Assembly: GCA_944386455.1 (NCBI GenBank)
Contig: CALXBC010000017.1
Span: forward strand, 1-49,158
DNA length: 49,158 nt
Origin: an uncultured Clostridia bacterium
GTDB taxonomy: Bacteria > Bacillota > Clostridia > Oscillospirales > Ruminococcaceae
Reading direction: 5' to 3'
Below are positions 31,394-38,881 of this stretch, piece after piece (position 1 is the stretch's first letter; the number at the start of each line of letters is the position of its first letter). The notes beneath the pieces are model-generated. The model did not search any database. It saw only the letters and a program-made list of their open reading frames with translations, and had not been told where the DNA came from. A program made the translations under genes and the position numbers.

Positions 31394-33142
31394 TTATCTC
31401 TTTGCAGCTTTTTTTACAGTGAACACAACAGCACCGGCAGATACGATTGCGAGGACTGCAAACAGCATCATATAATCAGCAACACCGGTGTCACCGTTTT
31501 CTTCTTTGTCAGGATTCTGAACATTGTCAGAATCATTGTCTTTGTCAGGATCGGTGACTGTAGCAGCAGTAACCGTTACATCACAGGTCGCGGTTGCATC
31601 GCCTGCTTTGACCGTGATGGTAGCAGTACCGGCAGCAACAGCGGTTACTTTACCGCTTGCATCAACAGTCGCAACCTTGTCATCGCTGGAAGTCCAGGTC
31701 AGGGTCTTGTCATCAGCACTGTCAGGAGCAATGGTTGCTTTCAGGGTAAAGCTTTCACCGACCTTGAGGTCTTTTTTGGAAGCATCCAGCGTTACACCGG
31801 TCACTTTTACTTCCTCGCGGTAGGTTCCGTCCTCGTTGGCAACAAGGCCTGCGTTTTCAGGATTCTTTACTTCAGGAGCAGGAGCATCCTCATCACCCAT
31901 GTCAATCTTGATAACATCAAGATCCTCGCCGCTGTTGTCGGTCATGGTGACGCTGGAGCCTTCCGCAAACTCAATGGAAGCCGCGCCGGACTTATTGTCC
32001 AGGTTGATGCCATACCAGGAATTCTCGCCGGTGATCAGGCCCAAAGTGCCCTTTACGGTCACATCGGTATAGTTGATGATCAGCGGAGCGCCATCAAAAG
32101 CCTCTTCATGATTCAGCGTCAGGTTTTCGAGAACAATCCCCTTGGAGGTATGAACGTCAAGCACATGCTTGGTCTTGTCCGTTGCCTGAAGCAGTGCATT
32201 CTTCAAAGTCACGTTTTCTGCATCATAAATTTTCACCAGCTGCGGCTGACCCTGATCGTTGTTTGCAAAGTTTTCACCAGCAGTGATTCTATGGTCTTTG
32301 CCGTCAATGGTGATGTTGTCGGCAGAAATGATAATGCCTTTGTCCAGCGTGATATCATTTCCAAGCTCAATGGTCTGTCCAGCAACACCCTTAGTGGCAA
32401 TTGCTTCTAAATCGGCCGCGGTTTTCACAACGACGGTAGAAGCATAAGCAATTTTTCCATCCTCAGAAGTGAGCAAGCCGCCATTTTCGCTATCAATAGT
32501 GATTCCTGTGGTTTCTCTGTCTGCTTCGTCAATGAAAATCAGTTCATTGTTCATCGGTACGCCGGTCTGTGTAACCACAGCATCTTCAGCAAACTGGATC
32601 TTGGATTCTGTTCTGTCAGCGCTGACAGAAGCACTCTTGTCAACATTCACACCATACCAAGAATCAGCATCCATTACAAGATTGAAACCGCCGTTCACAG
32701 TAACATCAGAACCATTTACAATCATTGGTGCGCCTGTTTCAGCAGCAGCATGATCCAAAGTGACGTCTGTTAATGTAACATCGCTGCAAAATGTGTTGAG
32801 TACATTTTTATTACCCGCTTTTACCTGCAATGTAACGTTTGTCAAACTTACATCTGCACTGTTAATCAACACGAGGTCTTTTCCCCAAGCCTCGCTTCCG
32901 GCTGCAAAATTATCTGCTGCCGTAATTGTTTTTCCATTGCCGTTGATTGTTACATCCGTGGTGATTTGGAGTGTCCCTGTCAGAGAGATATCTGCCCCCA
33001 GTGTAACGGTTCCGCCAGCTGCCAGAGCATCCTTCAATTCCTGCTCTGTTGTTACTCCTTCTGCATCCGCAGCCCATGCCGGAAGCATTGTCGTCAGCGC
33101 CAGGCATGCAGCTACTGCGGCTGCCAGTAGCTTTTTCTTCAT
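31394..33142 (-). CDS. Secreted wall-associated protein: duplicated beta-helix domain, Big_2 domain, sortase-like tail
   Basis: A 582-residue exported protein. Residues 1-25 are a signal peptide (MKKKLLAAAVAACLALTTMLPAWA). Residues ~28-245 and ~250-450 are two related copies of a pectate-lyase-like right-handed beta-helix module: each has a TLGADISL/ELGNDITL opening, ITINGNGKTI/ITIDGKDHRI and a DSWYGVNVD/NSWYGINLD stretch. A Big_2 Ig-like domain follows (~455-540, GVTLDASKKDLKVG), then an acidic Asp/Asn linker and a C-terminal NGDTG motif, hydrophobic segment and KKAAKR tail, resembling a non-LPxTG sorting signal. The ATG at 33142 is chosen by AAAGGATG. A glycan-binding or carbohydrate-active role is possible; no catalytic residues could be assigned. 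Confidence 0.75.
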   Translation of the reverse strand: MKKKLLAAAVAACLALTTMLPAWAADAEGVTTEQELKDALAAGGTVTLGADISLTGTLQITTDVTINGNGKTITAADNFAAGSEAWGKDLVLINSADVSLTNVTLQVKAGNKNVLNTFCSDVTLTDVTLDHAAAETGAPMIVNGSDVTVNGGFNLVMDADSWYGVNVDKSASVSADRTESKIQFAEDAVVTQTGVPMNNELIFIDEADRETTGITIDSENGGLLTSEDGKIAYASTVVVKTAADLEAIATKGVAGQTIELGNDITLDKGIIISADNITIDGKDHRITAGENFANNDQGQPQLVKIYDAENVTLKNALLQATDKTKHVLDVHTSKGIVLENLTLNHEEAFDGAPLIINYTDVTVKGTLGLITGENSWYGINLDNKSGAASIEFAEGSSVTMTDNSGEDLDVIKIDMGDEDAPAPEVKNPENAGLVANEDGTYREEVKVTGVTLDASKKDLKVGESFTLKATIAPDSADDKTLTWTSSDDKVATVDASGKVTAVAAGTATITVKAGDATATCDVTVTAATVTDPDKDNDSDNVQNPDKEENGDTGVADYMMLFAVLAIVSAGAVVFTVKKAAKR

Positions 33143-33232
33143 TGTTACTACATCCTTTCGTTTATTTATTATGAAAATATGCTTTTGCATATCTGCATAA
33201 ACGATAAAAATAATTACAGTTAGGAATACCGA

Positions 33233-33264
33233 GATACCGCATGATACCATGCGGTATCTTTTTT
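33233..33264. terminator. Hairpin in the wall-protein leader, a terminator on the plus strand
   Basis: GATACCGCAT (33233-33242) pairs perfectly with ATGCGGTATC (33249-33258) and is followed on the plus strand by TTTTTTG. On the minus-strand mRNA the same palindrome lies about 90 nt before the start codon without a U run, so it is structured leader there, and a plus-strand antisense transcript would stop here. Confidence 0.6.
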
Positions 33265-33313
33265 GTTATTTTCCAAAATTCAGCGGAGTACAGTTAAACT
33301 GACCTCATGAAAA

Positions 33314-33421
33314 TGTCAAAACCGTTCATGATTATTATTACTATTCTACAAAAAACTGTGTACTCGCCAGTGATTTCCCTCGAAAAAAAAAGAGTACAAA
33401 AAACTGTGCTTTTCTGTACTC
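33314..33421 (-). terminator. Early intrinsic terminator with downstream repeat, in the wall-protein leader (possible attenuator)
   Basis: Read on the minus strand, GAGTACAGAAAA (33421-33410) pairs with TTTTTTGTACTC (33403-33392) as a 12-bp stem with one G-U, followed by nine T's (33391-33383). A 14-bp direct repeat TACAAAAAACTGTG occurs at 33395-33408 and again at 33347-33360, so the downstream copy could form alternative pairing. A second promoter-like TTGACA (33319-33314) follows. Confidence 0.55.
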
Positions 33422-33456
33422 ATTATTCTGTCACATAATCCTGACATCTTGGCCTT

Positions 33457-33485
33457 ATTATAGCACCAGTTTATTCCATAGTCAA
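33457..33485 (-). promoter_or_regulatory. SigA promoter upstream of the wall-protein leader
   Basis: TTGACT (33485-33480), 17 bases, TATAAT (33462-33457) on the minus strand. The start near 33450 is about 30 nt before the terminator hairpin and 308 nt before the gene. The 33143-33579 interval contains no gene. Confidence 0.75.
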
Positions 33486-33579
33486 GTATTTAATTAAAAA
33501 TTCACACAATATCTAAAATATTTCTGGAATGCTCACAAAATATCTACATATTATCGCCGCTGGTAAATATTGCCATTGA

Positions 33580-35883
33580 TCAGTTTGCCTTTTTCAGCCG
33601 TGCTGCCAGCACGGTAATGTCATCGCTGTGACCGTCGATCCGGCGTCGCTGCGCTTCTCTGCAAATATCCTCGGCCAGTTCTTTTGGACTCTTGTCTCCG
33701 TAAAGCTCCAGTTCAGCCTCGACCCACTCGGTCCCTGTTTCCAGCACACCGTCTGATACCATTACCACTACGTCTCCGCTGTCCAGCATGACAGAAGAGC
33801 GGTTATAATCAATCCCCTGCAATATGCCTACCGGGAGCGAGGGATCGCCGATGCGGGAAACAAGCCCGCCCTTGCGGACAAAGGAAACCGCTGCGCCTGC
33901 CTTACGGAACTCCGCCTGTCCTGTGTAGAGGTCAATACAGCCTACGTCCAACGTCGCCAGCGACTCGTCGCCCGATTTGATTAGCAGGGAGGAATTGAGC
34001 AGCTTGAGCGCAGACTCAAACCCAAATCCCGCTTTGATCAGCTTTAAAAACAGGTTGCAGGTCATCACGCTGTCCACGGCGGCACGGCTTCCGTTTCCCA
34101 TGCCGTCGCTGAGTATCATATGCGAAAAGCCGCGCCCATCCTGAAAATACTCATAACAGTCCCCGCAGATCTGCCCGCCGACTGCTGTCTGCTGAGCCGC
34201 ATAAAACTCCAGCCGGTAGGCCGCCTTTTCAAAAAAGGAGAGCTTTTCTTCTCCATTCACGCTGGCACGGCTGGGCAGCTCAAAGCTGCATTTGAGGGTG
34301 TCAGACAGCGCTTCCGTCAAAATGGCAAGATTGGTGCGAAACGGCTTGTCCGAATAGACCTCGACGCAGGTTCTGCCATATTTGTCGATCATGCAGCTGA
34401 TGCCTGTTGGTTCCTCCTCAAACTGTGCAAAAACCTCCTGCGCCTTACTCTGTGCCGCAGGATCAAAGCTGCGGATCTCCCCCAGTTCACGGCTGACCTC
34501 ACAGAGCATGTCCGCGATGCCGTCAAATTGCTCGATCGCCACGCCTCGGGCATCCGACACCCGACGGTTGGCATTCTCCCTGGCCAGAAAGTCCTGGTAA
34601 TTATGGTTGAGATCAATGGTCAGATCGTCCAGCTTGCAGCATTTCTGAGCGAAATAGGCCGGCATGTCGTCCCGTGACAGCCGCCCGGCAGCACGCAGAC
34701 GGCTTCCTGCCTTTTGAAACGCCTCGGTCACATCGTTATAAGCGGTATCCCAGCAGAACATCTTCAGCCCGCAGCGGCGGCAGACATGATCTGCAGTTTT
34801 ATCATAAACGGTGGAAATATCTCCCGCTGAAATTTCATTCATTTTTCGTGATACATGCCCAATGGACTCCCGCAGGTCCAGCAGCGTCTTGGACGCAAAA
34901 TCCAGCTTGGCGGAGATCCCGTTCTGACCCGGTGAGACATCCACCGGCGCCGCATTTTCCGCCACGGGAAAACGCACCTTCTGAAGCATCCGCTCCGGCA
35001 CCAGCATAAAGGCGGTGGTGCCGATCAGCACGTCCAGCAGGCTGTAAATCGCCCCGCTGTCCGCCTTGACCACAAATAAGCCAAACACGTTGACGAGTAT
35101 GAAAGCGGCGATCTGTCCCACCTTGCCGATCGGACGAAATACCGCTGCAATAAAGCCTGCCGCCACATAAATCCCGCCGATGACTGCATATTCAGGGTTA
35201 TACAGTGCAAGCGCCATTGCCGCCGAAATCGAAATGACCGCGCATCCGCTGATCCCGCCGCAGTAAGCAGACCCCAGGATCAAAAACACCGACAGAATCC
35301 GTCCCAGACTGTTGCCGAACAGCTCTACTCCACAGAGCGCAACCACCGTCATGATCCCCACGATTACCGTGCTGGCAGCTTCCGTGCGGTCATAAAGATG
35401 GATCGGCTTTCCGCTGAAAACTGCACGCACGCTCAATGCGCAGAACATGGTCATGCCTGCGGCCAAAACTGCTTCCAGTATTTTTACCGCAGCCGCCGCG
35501 GCAGTATGTTCCAGCCCCATACTTGCAACGATTCCGCTGGCCGCCGACACGACGCCGGTCACCAGAGACAGAAGGATGGGGTTTTCCCGCAGTTTTTTAT
35601 AGGGACGGAGCAGGAGCTTTACCGCCAGAACAAACACCATGGCCGCCAGGTAGGTCAGACTTTCGGATAGGCTGCCGAAAACAATATAGCCCAGTACGCC
35701 GCTGATAAAAGAGACATAGGACAGCCGCAGCGGAACAGCCGCGGTCAATGCCACACCAAAAGGAGAAAGTCCTCCCATCACCTTTGCATTGGAGACCAAA
35801 AATGCAATCAGTGCAAATATTACATATTTCAGCACATCCAGCCGAAGCCTGGATTGTGCGGCCGTTTTTGCAGCGTGTGCCAT
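33580..35883 (-). CDS. spoIIE: Stage II sporulation protein E (SpoIIE phosphatase)
   Basis: A 767-residue sporulation phosphatase that dephosphorylates SpoIIAA and so releases SigF in the forespore; it also interacts with FtsZ at the polar septum. The N-terminal ~320 residues contain about ten membrane segments (starting YVIFALIAFLVSNAKVMGG), then a central regulatory region with a CRRCGLKMFCW motif, and a C-terminal PP2C domain (~570-765: ILSDGMGNGSRAAV with metal-binding Asp, MVSDGVLETG, and GHSDDITVLAARL). The long open frame upstream to 36021 is not used: AGAGGAAGG lies just before ATG 35895/35883. Its presence marks the organism as an endospore-former. A Spo0A-box-like promoter precedes it. 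Confidence 0.95.
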   Translation of the reverse strand: MAHAAKTAAQSRLRLDVLKYVIFALIAFLVSNAKVMGGLSPFGVALTAAVPLRLSYVSFISGVLGYIVFGSLSESLTYLAAMVFVLAVKLLLRPYKKLRENPILLSLVTGVVSAASGIVASMGLEHTAAAAAVKILEAVLAAGMTMFCALSVRAVFSGKPIHLYDRTEAASTVIVGIMTVVALCGVELFGNSLGRILSVFLILGSAYCGGISGCAVISISAAMALALYNPEYAVIGGIYVAAGFIAAVFRPIGKVGQIAAFILVNVFGLFVVKADSGAIYSLLDVLIGTTAFMLVPERMLQKVRFPVAENAAPVDVSPGQNGISAKLDFASKTLLDLRESIGHVSRKMNEISAGDISTVYDKTADHVCRRCGLKMFCWDTAYNDVTEAFQKAGSRLRAAGRLSRDDMPAYFAQKCCKLDDLTIDLNHNYQDFLARENANRRVSDARGVAIEQFDGIADMLCEVSRELGEIRSFDPAAQSKAQEVFAQFEEEPTGISCMIDKYGRTCVEVYSDKPFRTNLAILTEALSDTLKCSFELPSRASVNGEEKLSFFEKAAYRLEFYAAQQTAVGGQICGDCYEYFQDGRGFSHMILSDGMGNGSRAAVDSVMTCNLFLKLIKAGFGFESALKLLNSSLLIKSGDESLATLDVGCIDLYTGQAEFRKAGAAVSFVRKGGLVSRIGDPSLPVGILQGIDYNRSSVMLDSGDVVVMVSDGVLETGTEWVEAELELYGDKSPKELAEDICREAQRRRIDGHSDDITVLAARLKKAN

Positions 35884-35950
35884 AAAATCGAACATCCTTC
35901 CTCTGAAATTGCTGTAGGCGGAATATTCTTCCAATACCTGTGCATAGCAT

Positions 35951-35985
35951 ATTATAGCGGTTATAACTGGCATATTTTGTCGCAA
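35951..35985 (-). promoter_or_regulatory. spoIIE promoter with Spo0A-box-like element
   Basis: On the minus strand TATAAT (35956-35951) gives a start near 35944. Upstream, TGTCGCA (35978-35984, plus strand) matches six of seven bases of the 0A box TGTCGAA and lies around -37, in the -35 position, while a usable -35 at normal spacing is absent. Bacillus spoIIE has the same layout. Confidence 0.5.
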
Positions 35986-36089
35986 AAAGAAGAAGAGAGG
36001 AAATTTCTTGTCAGGAAGCAATCCTATGGCAATAAAAACAGATCTGTGCTATAATGATTGCAGCTTGATACAGAAAGGAACGCAATATC

Positions 36090-36761
36090 ATGTATAAAAT
36101 CCTGATTGTGGAGGACGACGCCGTCATTGCCGCAGCAGTGGAGAAAAAAATACGCTCCTGGGGGTATGAAGCCTGCTGCGTCACTGATTTTCGCGACGTG
36201 CTTTCCGCATTTACTGCTTTTTCGCCCCACCTTGTTCTGCTCGACATCGTGCTGCCGTTTTATAACGGCTACCACTGGTGCAGTGAGATTCGCCGCATCT
36301 CCAAGGTGCCGATCATCTTTCTCTCCTCTGCGTCAGACAATATGAACATCGTCATGGCAATCAACATGGGAGCGGATGATTTCATTGCCAAGCCTTTTGA
36401 TTTGGACGTGCTCACCGCCAAGGTGCAGGCTGTCCTGCGGCGCACCTATGACTTTGGCGGCCAGACCGGGTTCATTGAGCATCACGGCGCGATCCTGAAT
36501 ACCAACGATACAACGCTGACCTACCAAGGGCAGAAGGTTGAACTGACCAAAAACGATTACCGAATCCTTCAGACGCTGATGGAAAACAAGGGCAAGGTAG
36601 TCAGCCGCGACACCCTGATGGCCAAGCTCTGGGAGACCGACAGCTTCATTGATGAGAATACCTTGACGGTAAACGTCACCCGTCTGCGCCGGAAGCTGGA
36701 TGCTGTAGGACTGACGGACTTTATTCTCACCAAAAAGGGGATCGGCTATCTGGTGGAATAA
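36090..36761 (+). CDS. OmpR/PhoB-family response regulator (BceR-like)
   Basis: A 223-residue regulator. The receiver domain (1-118) has the acidic pair ED (8-10), phospho-acceptor Asp52, Ser79-80 and Lys101. The C-terminal winged helix (~128-222) ends TRLRRKLDAVGLTDFILTKKGIGYLV, the DNA-binding/recognition wing. With the small kinase, ATPase and 10-helix permease that follow it forms a Bce-type peptide-sensing module, in which the transporter itself detects the antimicrobial peptide and signals to the kinase. TATAAT at 36050-36055 (weak -35 TGGCAA) drives it from a site near spoIIE, which is transcribed in the other direction. Direct AAATGTAAG repeats before the transporter genes are its probable target. 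Confidence 0.9.
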   Translation: MYKILIVEDDAVIAAAVEKKIRSWGYEACCVTDFRDVLSAFTAFSPHLVLLDIVLPFYNGYHWCSEIRRISKVPIIFLSSASDNMNIVMAINMGADDFIAKPFDLDVLTAKVQAVLRRTYDFGGQTGFIEHHGAILNTNDTTLTYQGQKVELTKNDYRILQTLMENKGKVVSRDTLMAKLWETDSFIDENTLTVNVTRLRRKLDAVGLTDFILTKKGIGYLVE

Positions 36762-36802
36762 ACGGAAGAAAGACATACAAACGATTATGATTGGTGGGCT
36801 TT

Positions 36803-37810
36803 ATGGAAAAAATCAGTCTCTCAAAAACCTTTTTGGCATTTCTGAAACAGCATTGGAAAGGCATTCTGCTGCTGGGTGTCTTTGCCGTTGTGTTTTCTGT
36901 TATCTTCCTTCTCTACCATCTTCCGGTCGAAGCGGTGCTGTATGCCGCGCTGATTTGTCTGATCATCGGACTGATCTGCGCGGGTGTTGAGTTCTATTAT
37001 TATGCCGTCCGCCATCGCCGGCTTATGACAATGAAACGGCAGATCATCTACGGATTGGACGAGCTGCCGGAACCGCGCAATCTGGCGGAGGAAGATTACA
37101 CCGCACTTTTACGGATCGTCCATGAGGACAAAATCCGGCTGATCTCGGAAGCGGATGCTGCAAGATCGGACATGATAGAATACTATACATTATGGGCGCA
37201 TCAGATCAAGACCCCGATCGCAGCCATGCGGCTGCTGCTCCAGTCGGACGAGTCGGCTGAAAACAAGGAATTGGAAGCCGAGCTGTTCAAAATCGAACAG
37301 TATGTGGAGATGGTGCTGTCCTATCTGCGGCTGGACGGCGGAAGCAATGATTTTGTGCTGCGGGAATACAATCTGGAGCCGATCGTCCGCCAGGCGGTAC
37401 GCAAATATGCGCCGCTGTTCATTCGCAAAAAAATCAGCCTGGAACTGGGCTCTCTGCCCTGCCGGGTACTGACCGATGAAAAATGGCTGTGCTTCGTGAT
37501 CGAACAGCTGCTCTCCAACGCGCTCAAGTATACTTCCAAAGGGAAAATCTCCATTTATATGGCGGATGAGGCCACGCTTGTCATTGAAGACACGGGCATC
37601 GGGATCGCACCCGAGGATCTGCCCCGGATTTGTGAAAAGGGCTACACGGGCTACAATGGACGAACAGACAAAAAAGCGACCGGAATCGGGCTGTACCTGT
37701 GCAAACGGATTTTAACCAAGCTGTCTCACACCCTCACGATCCGCTCCGAGGTTGGAAAGGGCACAACCGTACTGCTTGGCCTTGATCATCTTAAACTGAA
37801 AACCGAATAA
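36803..37810 (+). CDS. Intramembrane-sensing histidine kinase (BceS-like)
   Basis: A 335-residue kinase. Two membrane helices near residues 18-36 and 42-62 are joined by a very short loop, the mark of intramembrane-sensing kinases that detect the state of a partner transporter. His133 in LWAHQIKTPIAAMR is the autophosphorylation site; the ATP-binding lobes carry EQLLSNALKYTSKG (N box), VIEDTGIGI (G1) and GIGLYLCKRI (G2). ATG 36803 is favoured over 36791 because it starts MEKISLSK with a GGTGGG site. The gene ends 306 bp before the ABC genes, with the promoter/operator region between. Confidence 0.9.
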   Translation: MEKISLSKTFLAFLKQHWKGILLLGVFAVVFSVIFLLYHLPVEAVLYAALICLIIGLICAGVEFYYYAVRHRRLMTMKRQIIYGLDELPEPRNLAEEDYTALLRIVHEDKIRLISEADAARSDMIEYYTLWAHQIKTPIAAMRLLLQSDESAENKELEAELFKIEQYVEMVLSYLRLDGGSNDFVLREYNLEPIVRQAVRKYAPLFIRKKISLELGSLPCRVLTDEKWLCFVIEQLLSNALKYTSKGKISIYMADEATLVIEDTGIGIAPEDLPRICEKGYTGYNGRTDKKATGIGLYLCKRILTKLSHTLTIRSEVGKGTTVLLGLDHLKLKTE

Positions 37811-37977
37811 AACACGGATTCCTGCGAACCGCTCACTGTTTCTCAAAGCACATTCAAGTGACAGGCAAGTCTCGCTTCCCTCGAAAAGCCGCGGGGAGCC
37901 GATCGGGCTTTTGCGCTGCAGCACGGGCACGGATAAAGCTGCTCCCTCTCGCGGGACTGTTTTTGACAACCTTGCAG

Positions 37978-38046
37978 AAATGTAAGATTATCCCCCGAAA
38001 ATGTAAGCCAAAGCCATGGCAGACATGTCCTGCTTTCCGCTATACT
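37978..38046 (+). promoter_or_regulatory. Response-regulator-type operator and promoter of the Bce transporter
   Basis: Two copies of AAATGTAAG (37978-37986 and 37999-38007) are spaced 21 bp, two helical turns apart, followed by TATACT (38041-38046). The -35 for that box is poor, as expected for an activator-dependent promoter. The rest of the 37811-38116 interval carries no gene. Confidence 0.6.
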
Positions 38047-38116
38047 GTACCTGTAAGCACCGCGGAGAGAACGCCATGTACTCTGCGGAGCCCATGCAAA
38101 GGAAGGAGCAGACAAT

Positions 38117-38881
38117 ATGGCGATTTTAGAAGTCAGTAATCTGAAGAAAGTATATACCACCCGTTTCGGCGGCAGTCATGTACAAGCGCTGTCCGATGTG
38201 TCCTTTTCAGTGGAACAGGGAGAGTATGTCGCAATTATGGGAGAATCCGGCTCCGGCAAAACGACGCTTCTCAACATTCTTGCCGCACTGGACAGACCGA
38301 CCAGCGGTGAAGTACGCCTGAATGGCAAAAACATAGTGACAATTCGAGAAAAGGAAATCTCCGCTTTTCGGCGGGAAAATCTCGGCTTTGTGTTCCAGGA
38401 CTTTAACCTTCTGGATACTTTTTCCATCAAGGATAACATCTTTTTGCCGCTGGTGCTGTCAAATAAGTCCTATCAGGAAATGAACCGGCGGCTGATGCCG
38501 ATTTCTGCGCGGCTGGGGATCAGCGATATTTTAGAAAAATATCCCTATGAGGTGTCGGGCGGACAAAAACAGCGTGCTGCGGTTGCCCGCGCGCTGATCA
38601 CCGAACCCCAGCTGATCCTGGCGGACGAACCCACAGGAGCGCTGGATTCCCGGGCATCCGACAATCTGCTGGAACTATTCAATCAGATCAATGCAGACGG
38701 GCAGACCATCCTCATGGTGACCCACAGCGTGAAAGCGGCAAGCAGCGCCAAGCGCGTTCTTTTCATCAAGGACGGAGAGGTGTTTCATCAGCTTTACCGC
38801 AGCGGTACTGCCGAGGAAATGTATCAGAAAATTTCCGATACCCTCACCATGATTGCAACAGGCGGTGCGCGTTATGAGTAG
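38117..38881 (+). CDS. Bce-type ABC transporter ATP-binding protein
   Basis: A 254-residue MacB/LolD/BceA-type ATPase. Walker A GESGSGKTT, FQDFNLLDTF (Q loop), signature VSGGQKQRAA, Walker B LILADEPTGALDS and switch VTHSVKAAS are in order. The transporter releases peptide antibiotics from lipid II-cycle targets by the mechanism proposed for BceAB. AAGGAAGGAG precedes ATG 38117, and its stop overlaps the permease start by 8 bases. Its promoter region carries tandem response-regulator sites, so it should be induced by the adjacent two-component system. Confidence 0.92.
   Translation: MAILEVSNLKKVYTTRFGGSHVQALSDVSFSVEQGEYVAIMGESGSGKTTLLNILAALDRPTSGEVRLNGKNIVTIREKEISAFRRENLGFVFQDFNLLDTFSIKDNIFLPLVLSNKSYQEMNRRLMPISARLGISDILEKYPYEVSGGQKQRAAVARALITEPQLILADEPTGALDSRASDNLLELFNQINADGQTILMVTHSVKAASSAKRVLFIKDGEVFHQLYRSGTAEEMYQKISDTLTMIATGGARYE

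Noticed and set aside
31530-33200. Long plus-strand open frames opposite the wall-protein gene
   Set aside because: They are antisense reflections of a repetitive, Thr/Val/Ala-rich gene, with no ribosome sites or domains.
33383-33450. c-di-GMP or other known riboswitch in the wall-protein leader
   Set aside because: The expected conserved core elements are missing; only simple hairpins and a direct repeat are present.
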